DNA of 7,273 nt, taken from positions 1 through 7,273 of the forward strand of contig JAOUEZ010000064.1 of assembly GCA_029858465.1 (NCBI GenBank). The letters are read 5' to 3'. The notes under the pieces were generated by a model. That model had not been told where the DNA came from. It saw nothing but the letters and a program-made list of their open reading frames with translations, and ran no database searches. Below are positions 1-5,097 of the stretch, piece after piece. How positions within the stretch are numbered: position 1 is the stretch's first letter; every line of letters begins with the position of its first letter. Made by a program: the position numbers and the translations under genes. The stretch is from Thermoplasmata archaeon (GTDB lineage: Archaea > Thermoplasmatota > Thermoplasmata > UBA10834 > DTMW01).

Positions 1-365
1 ATCGGTCCCCATTCGTGTTTAAAATTTACTGGTTGTTTGGCTCCAATAAAGATTACGCTTGTCTGATATTCTCCGTCAATTCTTTTCGTGCCATCAATAT
101 CTTCGATTATGTATGTGATTTTGCATGAGCTATTCAGCGTGCCTTCGTTGTAAATCCATCCGCTCAATATGACATACCACATTGAAAGATCCGTTGCATA
201 TTCAGATTTCAAGCTCAATTCAGCTCTCATCTGTGGGTGCGGCCAAGGCTGAATGATGAAAAGCGCAGCATTGAAAGCTATAAGAATGATAATTGCGACG
301 ATTATGGGGATGATTGGTATCTTGCCGAGCCGGCCATACAGACTATACCTGAGCTTCTTAAACAT
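1..365 (-). CDS. Membrane-anchored hypothetical protein, C-terminus off the window
   Basis: An open frame on the minus strand runs from ATG at 365 to the window edge with no stop (121 codons seen). Residues 1-14 are basic (KK, R, R, K). Residues 16-38 form one strongly hydrophobic segment rich in Ile, Ala and Phe, starting at IPIIPIIVAIIILIAF. About 80 residues of a predicted beta-rich region follow, with a G-W-I-Y-N-E-G-T pattern and alternating hydrophobic strands. The topology fits a type II or signal-anchor protein with its soluble domain outside the cell. The strand pattern recalls FxLYD/CARDB-like beta-sandwich domains on archaeal surface proteins, but this is only a resemblance. A possible ribosome-binding site (GGATGATC) lies 4 nt before the ATG. 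The gene is codirectional with tRNA-Arg, whose 3' end is 51 nt upstream, and I see no strong promoter between them. Function is unknown. Confidence 0.7.
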   Translation of the reverse strand, partial: MFKKLRYSLYGRLGKIPIIPIIVAIIILIAFNAALFIIQPWPHPQMRAELSLKSEYATDLSMWYVILSGWIYNEGTLNSSCKITYIIEDIDGTKRIDGEYQTSVIFIGAKQPVNFKHEWGP

Positions 366-416
366 TTCTGATCATCCATCAATCGTTCGGTATTATTGCT
401 TTTTTCTTCATACTAA

Positions 417-494
417 TGGCGGGCGAGCTGGGATTCGAACCCAGGACCGCCGGCTTAGGAGGCCGGTGCCATATCCGGACTAGGCCACTCGCCC
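417..494 (-). tRNA. tRNA-Arg, anticodon CCT
   Basis: The reverse complement folds into a complete cloverleaf. The acceptor stem is GGGCGAG/CTCGCCC, the D-arm stem is GCC/GGC, and the anticodon stem is CCGGC/GCCGG around a seven-base loop CTCCTAA. A 5-nt variable region and a T-arm CTGGG-TTCGAAT-CCCAG follow. The anticodon CCT reads the AGG arginine codon. The mature body is 75 nt (420-494) with discriminator G. The following bases are CCA (417-419), so the 3' CCA appears to be genome-encoded. There is no intron. Confidence 0.97.
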
Positions 495-514
495 TCGGTT
501 CTCGAATAAATCCC

Positions 515-526
515 AAATAAATAAAC
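515..526 (-). promoter_or_regulatory. TATA box for tRNA-Arg
   Basis: On the minus strand this reads GTTTATTTATTT, an A/T-only block. Its centre is about 26 nt before the first base of the tRNA, the usual archaeal TATA-to-start distance. The rest of 495-591, between the tRNA and the FKBP stop, shows no other clear element. Confidence 0.6.
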
Positions 527-591
527 AATCGTCTGATATGAAACAGATAGCCCGTAGGATCATTTGCTGTCTATAATGACATGAAAAGCGA

Positions 592-1401
592 TTACTCGAC
601 GATTTCTTCTTCTGGCCTATCCTTATTCGGCTCTTCCTTTTCCTTCTCCTCGGCCTTGAGTTCTTCCTGTTGCTGAATCTCCTGGGGCTTCTCCTCTTTC
701 TTCTCCGATTTGGTGTATTCTTCGATGAACTGGATAATATCTAGATCAAGGACTTCCCTCAGATCCATGACTACCCTATATTTGGAAAGAAGCCATTTCT
801 GATCGTATTTGCAGACATCTGGAAGTTTGACAATAACCTTATCCTCTTCGAAATCAGCGGAAAAGCCCTCAGGATTTCCGTAGTCCATCTTCATTATCGC
901 ATCGAAGATTTCCCTCTTCTCCTTCGGCTCAGAAATCAACTTATATTTGTACCTGAGGGTCTTGCCAGCTAGCTTGTTATTGAAATCCACGCGCACTCTC
1001 CCAGCAGTCACCGCAGAGACATATCCTGCTTTTCCCTTGACGGTCACCTGCATCCCTACTTCTGGCACTATCTCCTGTTTCAAGAATTCCCTCATCGGGA
1101 GAAGGTCAACGAGTTTAGGGTCTCTTGGTCCGGCGGCATCCTCTGGGGGTATTGTGATCTCATATTCCTTCCCGAGTTCGGCGTCCTGCATCGATTTGTC
1201 TAAGCCAGCAAACAGTCTGTCACTGCCGATCAAGAGCGGCAGAGGTTCGTAGACCGCCTTATCATTGAAAATATTGTTCTCCTTTGCAAGATCCTCATGA
1301 GTAGTATCGAAAAGCTCTCCGCTCTCATGGATCCAAGCATCGAATTCGGCGAAGATGACGTGCATCTTCTTCGGCTCGCCGGTATTTTCTTCGGAAGCCA
1401 T
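592..1401 (-). CDS. FKBP-type peptidyl-prolyl cis-trans isomerase, long archaeal (SlyD-like) form
   Basis: The 269-residue protein is predicted to isomerise Xaa-Pro bonds and act as a cytosolic folding chaperone; no signal peptide or membrane segment is seen. The FKBP fold is recognisable from FDTT (31-34), LIGSDRLFAGLD (57-68) and IPPEDAAGPRDP (84-95). An insert-in-flap chaperone domain spans roughly 96-140, and the last FKBP strand carries NNKLAGKTLRYKY (141-153). A further alpha/beta domain covers about 156-230. The tail (231-269) is almost entirely Glu, Lys, Gln and Pro, so it is probably disordered. The aromatic residue usual before the glycine of the D-A-Y-G loop is alanine here (A90). 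The ATG at 1401 is supported by GGTGAT 5 nt upstream and a TATA box at 1447-1452. The length suits the archaeal long-FKBP group. The gene is divergent from the ferritin-like gene. Confidence 0.93.
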   Translation of the reverse strand: MASEENTGEPKKMHVIFAEFDAWIHESGELFDTTHEDLAKENNIFNDKAVYEPLPLLIGSDRLFAGLDKSMQDAELGKEYEITIPPEDAAGPRDPKLVDLLPMREFLKQEIVPEVGMQVTVKGKAGYVSAVTAGRVRVDFNNKLAGKTLRYKYKLISEPKEKREIFDAIMKMDYGNPEGFSADFEEDKVIVKLPDVCKYDQKWLLSKYRVVMDLREVLDLDIIQFIEEYTKSEKKEEKPQEIQQQEELKAEEKEKEEPNKDRPEEEIVE

Positions 1402-1406
1402 ACAAT

Positions 1407-1412
1407 ATCACC
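1407..1412 (-). promoter_or_regulatory. Ribosome-binding site of the FKBP gene
   Basis: The minus strand reads GGTGAT, matching the 3' half of the archaeal GGAGGTGAT consensus, with a 5-nt spacer to the ATG at 1401. A nearby out-of-frame ATG (1412-1414) is not the start. Confidence 0.6.
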
Positions 1413-1446
1413 ATAGGTACGATGAGCAAGTGATAACGCATCCTCA

Positions 1447-1452
1447 TTTAAA
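1447..1452 (-). promoter_or_regulatory. TATA box for the FKBP gene
   Basis: TTTAAA lies in an A/T-rich patch about 46 nt upstream of the FKBP start codon. Transcription would begin near 1423, leaving a leader of about 20 nt that contains the GGTGAT site. Confidence 0.45.
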
Positions 1453-1556
1453 GCTTACGGATAGCCAATGGGCTGGCCAGTAACGAAATGTCAGGCTTTT
1501 CTCCGGCATCTGTCCTTGCGTCATGCTTCGAATACCAAGATATCCCTGACAAAGGC

Positions 1557-1566
1557 AAATATAAAA
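1557..1566 (+). promoter_or_regulatory. TATA box for the ferritin-like/ferredoxin operon
   Basis: AAATATAAAA is a strong archaeal TATA match. It predicts transcription from about 1588, then a GGAG site (1604-1607) and a TTG start at 1617. It lies inside the longest open frame, which is the main reason for rejecting the upstream ATG at 1488 as the start. Confidence 0.6.
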
Positions 1567-1571
1567 ACCTC

Positions 1572-1581
1572 ATTGGCCAAT
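1572..1581. promoter_or_regulatory. Perfect palindrome ATTGGCCAAT, possible operator
   Basis: This 10-bp perfect dyad sits between the TATA box (1557-1566) and the expected transcription start (about 1588) of the ferritin-like gene. A bound protein there would block initiation. That it is an operator is inferred from position alone; no known regulator is assigned. Confidence 0.25.
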
Positions 1582-1603
1582 TGACTTTGCGGGTAGTTAT
1601 AGC

Positions 1604-1607
1604 GGAG
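1604..1607 (+). promoter_or_regulatory. Ribosome-binding site deciding the ferritin-like start
   Basis: GGAG is followed after 9 nt by an in-frame TTG (1617-1619). The upstream ATG at 1488 has no comparable site. The protein begun at TTG starts MNDIEKILL, directly at the first bundle helix. Confidence 0.5.
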
Positions 1608-1616
1608 TGGGACAGA

Positions 1617-2111
1617 TTGAATGATATTGAAAAAATCTTGCTGACAGCAATAGCGATCGAGAGATACGGACAGGAATTCTACAAGAGTTTTGCCATGCTT
1701 GTCGACGATAAGAAAGGAAAAGCACTCATGAACGGCCTTGCGAAGGATGAAAAGGAGCATGAGAGCGTGCTTTCGACCCAATACGAGACTCATTTTCATT
1801 CCAACCCACCGCAAAAGATTGACATTGATCTGGGATTAAAGGCGATCAGACATATCTTCGGCAATAAGAAAAATCTCGACAAGGAAAAGGAGGTCACACT
1901 TGAAATACTACAGGTCGGGATAGTTGTCGAAGATGAATCAATCAAGTATTATTCTTCGAAGGCAAAGAAGACCTCTGAAAAGGAGCTCTCGCAGCTACTC
2001 AATAACCTTGCGAAGATAGAGACTGAGCACAAGGAGATGCTAGAGGAAAACCTCTTCCATCTCAGACAAGAAGGGGCATGGTGGGGGTACGTCCCGATAT
2101 TGGAAGGCTGA
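1617..2111 (+). CDS. Ferritin-like diiron protein (rubrerythrin family, no rubredoxin domain)
   Basis: From the TTG at 1617 this is a 164-residue all-helical protein with the duplicated helix pairs of the ferritin/rubrerythrin superfamily. The first pair carries E15 and E45-K-E-H48 (ExxH); the second carries E105 and E135-T-E-H138 (ExxH). These are the ligands expected for a bridged diiron centre. Family members reduce peroxide or handle iron in the cytosol of anaerobes. The C-terminal rubredoxin FeS4 domain of classical rubrerythrin is absent: the protein ends in a Trp-rich tail (GAWWGYVPILEG) and has no cysteine. The frame stays open back to an ATG at 1488, but those 43 extra residues precede the TATA box and do not resemble the family, so the shorter form is preferred. 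A ferredoxin gene follows 38 nt downstream, suggesting an operon and a redox partner. Exact substrate is unknown. Confidence 0.85.
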   Translation: MNDIEKILLTAIAIERYGQEFYKSFAMLVDDKKGKALMNGLAKDEKEHESVLSTQYETHFHSNPPQKIDIDLGLKAIRHIFGNKKNLDKEKEVTLEILQVGIVVEDESIKYYSSKAKKTSEKELSQLLNNLAKIETEHKEMLEENLFHLRQEGAWWGYVPILEG

Positions 2112-2134
2112 ACTAGATAACAAGATTTGCATAC

Positions 2135-2143
2135 GAGGAGGAG
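2135..2143 (+). promoter_or_regulatory. Strong ribosome-binding site of the ferredoxin gene
   Basis: GAGGAGGAG lies 6 nt before the ATG at 2150 and selects that start over the second in-frame ATG at 2156. I see no TATA box in the 38-nt gap after the ferritin-like stop, which fits cotranscription. Confidence 0.6.
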
Positions 2144-2149
2144 AAAAAG

Positions 2150-2368
2150 ATGGTAATGAAGACATACAAATCTGCATCTGGAGCGACAATAGAGATTGAT
2201 GAGGACAAATGCACAGGCTGCGGCGAATGTGTGAATATCTGCCCTGCGGAAGTGTTTGAGCTGGTCGATGAGAAAGCTACCGCGCCCAAAGCCGACGATT
2301 GCACCGAATGCTGTGCCTGCGTCGAAGCATGCCCCGAAAAGGTAATAAAGCACAGCTCGTGTGAATAG
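2150..2368 (+). CDS. Ferredoxin, 2[4Fe-4S] type
   Basis: This 72-residue cytosolic electron carrier has two classical cluster motifs: CTGCGECVNICP (21-32) and CTECCACVEACP (51-62). By family rule, C21, C24, C27 and C61 bind one cluster and C51, C54, C57 and C31 the other, each proline-flanked. The acidic composition is typical of low-potential clostridial-type ferredoxins. Two additional cysteines are present: C55, inside the second motif, and C71, next to the C-terminus. Neither is needed for the standard clusters. The gene lies 38 nt behind the ferritin-like gene on the same strand. It may supply electrons to that diiron protein, although such ferredoxins usually serve many partners. Confidence 0.95.
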   Translation: MVMKTYKSASGATIEIDEDKCTGCGECVNICPAEVFELVDEKATAPKADDCTECCACVEACPEKVIKHSSCE

Positions 2369-2427
2369 TCGACATGAAATTCCTTATGATAATGCCCAGG
2401 TCATAGCGATAGCTCTATCATATACAA

Positions 2428-2435
2428 TTTATATC
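2428..2435 (+). promoter_or_regulatory. TATA box for tRNA-Thr
   Basis: TTTATATC is centred about 28 nt before the first base of the tRNA, the distance expected if transcription starts at or just before the mature 5' end. The rest of 2369-2427 holds no gene and no clear terminator. Confidence 0.65.
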
Positions 2436-2459
2436 AAACCGCATATCGGTCAATGAGAT

Positions 2460-2535
<76 letters not shown>

Positions 2536-2555
2536 AATAAACCGTCGGTATCGAG

Positions 2556-2567
2556 ATAATTATTTTA
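2556..2567 (+). promoter_or_regulatory. A/T-rich block, candidate SDR promoter and tRNA-Thr terminator
   Basis: AATTATTTTATT lies between the tRNA-Thr end and the SDR start. As a TATA box it would start transcription near 2588, about 20 nt before the ATG at 2607. As a T-rich stretch 24 nt after the tRNA it could also help terminate that transcript. Both roles are inferred. Confidence 0.4.
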
Positions 2568-2606
2568 TTGCTTTCCTCATCTTGGGTACGGGGGCAACTG
2601 CTCTTG

Positions 2607-3371
2607 ATGCTGAAGAACAAAATAACTCTGATAACAGGCGGAACATCTGGAATCGGCTTTGGAATCGCCGAGAGATTCATAAGAGAAGGAGCCAAAGTCG
2701 TTGTGACCAGCAGATCGAAAAAGCGATGCGAAACGACCTACAAACACCTCGAGAAGCTTGGAAAGGGGAGAATCGCATTCATCACCGGTGATGTTTCAAA
2801 AAGTTCCGACGCTAAAAGAATGATCAGTGACACGGTGAAGAAATTCGGCAGACTAGATATCCTTGTGAATAGCGCTGGCATATATCTCGAGAAACGAGCT
2901 GAGGAGACCACCGAAGAGGAATGGGACCAGATCATTGACATCGATCTCAAGGGAGTATGGTTGACCTCAAAGGCAGCCTACCCCCAGTTTAAGAAACAGA
3001 AGAAGGGTGTGATAATAAACATATCATCTGATGCAGGGCTTGTCGGAAATAGAAACTGCGCAGCGTACTGTGCCGCCAAAGGGGGCGTTTCCAACCTGAC
3101 AAGAGCAATGGCGCTTGATTATGCCAAGGAAAACATCAGAGTCAACGCGGTGTGCCCGGCAGTGATTGACACCCCCATGTTCGACAAGGAAATCTGTATT
3201 CAGAAAAATCCCAAATCATACGCGAAAAAGACTGCCGAAAGTCACCCAGTGGGCAGAATTGGAACGGTTGACGAGGTCGCATTCATCGTTCTCATGCTCG
3301 CATCAGACGAATCATCATTCACGACTGGTGCATGCGTACCGATCGATGGAGGAGTTACAGCAGGCAACTAG
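2607..3371 (+). CDS. Short-chain dehydrogenase/reductase (classical SDR, FabG-like)
   Basis: This 254-residue Rossmann-fold oxidoreductase is full length for classical SDRs. The dinucleotide-binding motif TGGTSGIG is at 10-17, and NSAG (88-91) is the structural motif. The catalytic residues are S141, Y154 and K158 (YxxxK), with S and Y the usual 13 residues apart. The C-terminal GRIGTVDEVAF...ASDESSF-TG...DGG pattern is typical. After the second strand comes T-S-R-S (34-37). R36, with no acidic residue there, favours NADP(H) over NAD(H). The Asn of the catalytic tetrad appears to be Asp (D113 in IDIDLKG). I chose the ATG at 2607 because the family begins there; the frame is open to a TTG at 2568, but those codons resemble leader sequence. 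Substrate cannot be told from sequence. The stop overlaps that of the convergent IF-2B-like gene. Confidence 0.93.
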   Translation: MLKNKITLITGGTSGIGFGIAERFIREGAKVVVTSRSKKRCETTYKHLEKLGKGRIAFITGDVSKSSDAKRMISDTVKKFGRLDILVNSAGIYLEKRAEETTEEEWDQIIDIDLKGVWLTSKAAYPQFKKQKKGVIINISSDAGLVGNRNCAAYCAAKGGVSNLTRAMALDYAKENIRVNAVCPAVIDTPMFDKEICIQKNPKSYAKKTAESHPVGRIGTVDEVAFIVLMLASDESSFTTGACVPIDGGVTAGN

Positions 3372-4276
3372 TGCTCTTTCATGACAAGCTCGAGGATCTC
3401 AGGCGCAAGAGACAGTTCCTTCGTCTTGCTTGCCGCTATATCCTCGGGCGCCAATTGCCCTGTCTCCAGTATTATCATCTTGAAAAGATTGACAGGGATT
3501 ATCTCGAACAAATCTCTGCCAGGTGATGATTGGGAGGATTTGCTAGTAACTTCGCTCGCAATTGGTTCATCGAAAGGCCAAATCTTGATCGATTCGGTCA
3601 GACAATAGACCGGGACGCCCGCGTCCTTGGCTGATAAAGCAAGCATGTGAGTGCCAATTTTATTCACGACCCCCATAGGTATCACGGCGTCCGCGCCTAC
3701 AAGGAGACCGGACAAGCCTGGCAGAAAGCTCATAGCCTCTGATTCTTCAATGAGAATGGTACGAATCCCCGCAATAGTGAGCTCTCCGGCGAGAAGCCTT
3801 CCTTCTCCTCCAGGCCGAGAATATGTCACGAAGATCATTGCGTCTTCCCTATCGCGCAAGTGGGTCAGGGAATGTAGTAAAGTTGAGCTGCGGCTATGGG
3901 TCATGAATCGATTTCCCTGTATCAGTTCGGCAGACAACCTCCCGATCGCCTCCATGGACTCATTGCTCTTCGCGGTGATACGGATTGCAAAATCTCTGAG
4001 AGATTTTGCCAGAGATGAATCGTCCCTATTCAAGGACAGTTCGATTAGAAGCATATTTGAGAAATTCAATATTGAGGCCATCTGCCTCTGACCGCTGACA
4101 ATCCTCAGCGCGAACTCCTTTACTGAAGCCCGTATCTCACCGGGATCTGCATCCGGGTTTTTCCTTAGCGCCGTATGAAGCGATCCCGCAGCGATTTTCA
4201 ATATGTGAGAGGCGCCATGCTCGGTATCCTCGAATATCGTTTTAGCGAACAAGGAGAGATCTTCAGAGAGGCTCAT
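3368..4276 (-). CDS. IF-2B-family protein (aIF2B / ribose-1,5-bisphosphate isomerase fold)
   Basis: This 302-residue protein has a helical N-terminal domain (1-115) and a C-terminal Rossmann-like domain. The latter carries FMTHSRSSTLL (124-134), VTYSRPGGEGRLLAGEL (150-166), LLVGADAVIP (191-200), VVNKIGTHMLAL (203-214) and a TESIKIWPF segment (227-235). These match the eIF2B alpha/beta/delta, MtnA and R15P-isomerase superfamily. The aspartate of the GAD motif (D196) is kept. The catalytic cysteine of the isomerases, which follows Thr-His, is serine (S128). The protein may therefore be a non-isomerase member whose ligand is unknown. The frame is open to an ATG at 4411, but a TATA box at 4302-4309 lies inside that extension. 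It predicts transcription starting almost at the ATG at 4276, so the mRNA would be leaderless. The gene is divergent from the tandem-RAM gene and convergent with the SDR. Confidence 0.88.
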   Translation of the reverse strand: MSLSEDLSLFAKTIFEDTEHGASHILKIAAGSLHTALRKNPDADPGEIRASVKEFALRIVSGQRQMASILNFSNMLLIELSLNRDDSSLAKSLRDFAIRITAKSNESMEAIGRLSAELIQGNRFMTHSRSSTLLHSLTHLRDREDAMIFVTYSRPGGEGRLLAGELTIAGIRTILIEESEAMSFLPGLSGLLVGADAVIPMGVVNKIGTHMLALSAKDAGVPVYCLTESIKIWPFDEPIASEVTSKSSQSSPGRDLFEIIPVNLFKMIILETGQLAPEDIAASKTKELSLAPEILELVMKEH

Positions 4277-4301
4277 TGACAGGTTCTGAACGCTGAACTG
4301 G

Positions 4302-4309
4302 AATTTTAT
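4302..4309 (-). promoter_or_regulatory. TATA box for the IF-2B-family gene
   Basis: The minus strand reads ATAAAATT. Its centre is about 29 nt from the ATG at 4276, and no Shine-Dalgarno motif lies in between, so the transcript is probably leaderless or nearly so. Confidence 0.5.
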
Positions 4310-4401
4310 TGTTGCCGTTGGGTTATCAATAATAGATTGTAATGGCCAGATTCGCTGTTTGCGTTCTCGAGATTTTATTGAAGGCAACCGTGATAATGAA
4401 G

Positions 4402-4408
4402 TATAAAT
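4402..4408 (+). promoter_or_regulatory. TATA box for the tandem RAM-like gene
   Basis: TATAAAT predicts transcription from about 4430, just before a GGAG motif at 4441-4444. It therefore argues against the in-frame ATG codons at 4342, 4396, 4414 and 4423 as starts. The divergent region 4277-4446 holds this promoter and that of the IF-2B-family gene. Confidence 0.5.
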
Positions 4409-4446
4409 CACAGATGCGCTGTATGACCAGGCTAAGAACTGGAGAG

Positions 4447-5091
4447 ATGCCGTTGCTCCTGATTGCGAGGATAAAAGAGAGAAATTCTAAGGACTTCGTA
4501 TGGAATCGTCTGGAAAGCTCTATTGATGATCTAAAGCAAAGAGGCGTCGATCCGCTCTATATCTCTAAAAAATCCAATCATATGGAGACGAGCTTGATTG
4601 TGAGCGCGAAATCGATAGATGCATTCCTAGATTCTTTGATTTTCGTCCTCAAGGACATATCCGGCTCAGAGGACATATCCATAATACCACTGATAAAGCC
4701 GATTTTTTTCGATGTCCCTGAGAATATTGGAAAGGATGCGATAAGGTACCTGATTTCTATAACTACTCGTCCATCCGATTCTTTGAGAGTCTATGAGATC
4801 ATTTCCGGATTCAGGGCATCATCGGACACGGCATTGATCTATCTGGCATTCGCATGTCAGATGCATTGCGACACTTTGACCCTGAGCGCGTTCTCGAAAT
4901 CTGACGATCATCTCTCGAGGTTCATCCAGCAGGAACTCAAATCGATACCAGGAATCGTTAAAGTATCCATTACGCCCATTGAGAAGAGTAAGAGACTAGT
5001 GCCTTACGCCGATATGGTGGGCATTTTGAGAAGAGAGATAGGCCAGATAAATGTAACAAGGCCTATAATGGACCTTTCAGACCTGCAATAG
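4447..5091 (+). CDS. Protein with two Lrp/AsnC RAM-like repeats, no DNA-binding domain
   Basis: I do not recognise a named family for this 214-residue soluble protein. It divides into two alpha/beta units of similar size, about 3-88 and 101-185. Each has a strand (LLLIARI; RYLISITT), a helix, further strands, a second helix and a closing strand. The second unit ends in FIQQELKSIPGIVKVSITPI (159-178). This closely resembles the last helix and strand of the RAM ligand-binding domain of Lrp/AsnC regulators (ipGV-x-x-t-x-x). No helix-turn-helix is seen before or between the units, so it may be a stand-alone small-molecule sensor. That function is inferred. Residues 186-214 are a short tail. Start choice: ATG 4447 or TTG 4453, the latter 8 nt from GGAG at 4441-4444; the open frame extends to 4342 but crosses the TATA box. 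It is divergent from the IF-2B-family gene. Confidence 0.75.
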   Translation: MPLLLIARIKERNSKDFVWNRLESSIDDLKQRGVDPLYISKKSNHMETSLIVSAKSIDAFLDSLIFVLKDISGSEDISIIPLIKPIFFDVPENIGKDAIRYLISITTRPSDSLRVYEIISGFRASSDTALIYLAFACQMHCDTLTLSAFSKSDDHLSRFIQQELKSIPGIVKVSITPIEKSKRLVPYADMVGILRREIGQINVTRPIMDLSDLQ

Positions 5092-5097
5092 AGGGGA

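Noticed and set aside
253..483. Plus-strand open frame of 76 codons
   Set aside because: Its C-terminal part is the reverse strand of tRNA-Arg, a well-known source of false proteins, and its N-terminal part is antisense to the membrane-anchored protein gene.
1949..2353. Minus-strand open frames opposite the diiron and ferredoxin genes
   Set aside because: They are shadows of the plus-strand cysteine motifs, with no ribosome-binding site or recognisable domain.
2408..2419. Small hairpin GATA-gctc-TATC after the ferredoxin stop, considered as a terminator
   Set aside because: The stem has only four pairs and no T-run follows.
3381..4091. Plus-strand open frames opposite the IF-2B-family gene
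   Set aside because: They are antisense shadows. The minus-strand frame carries clear family motifs and has its own promoter.
4277..4411. 45-residue N-terminal extension of the IF-2B-family protein
   Set aside because: It spans the TATA box and the opposing gene's promoter region, and does not match the family N-terminus.
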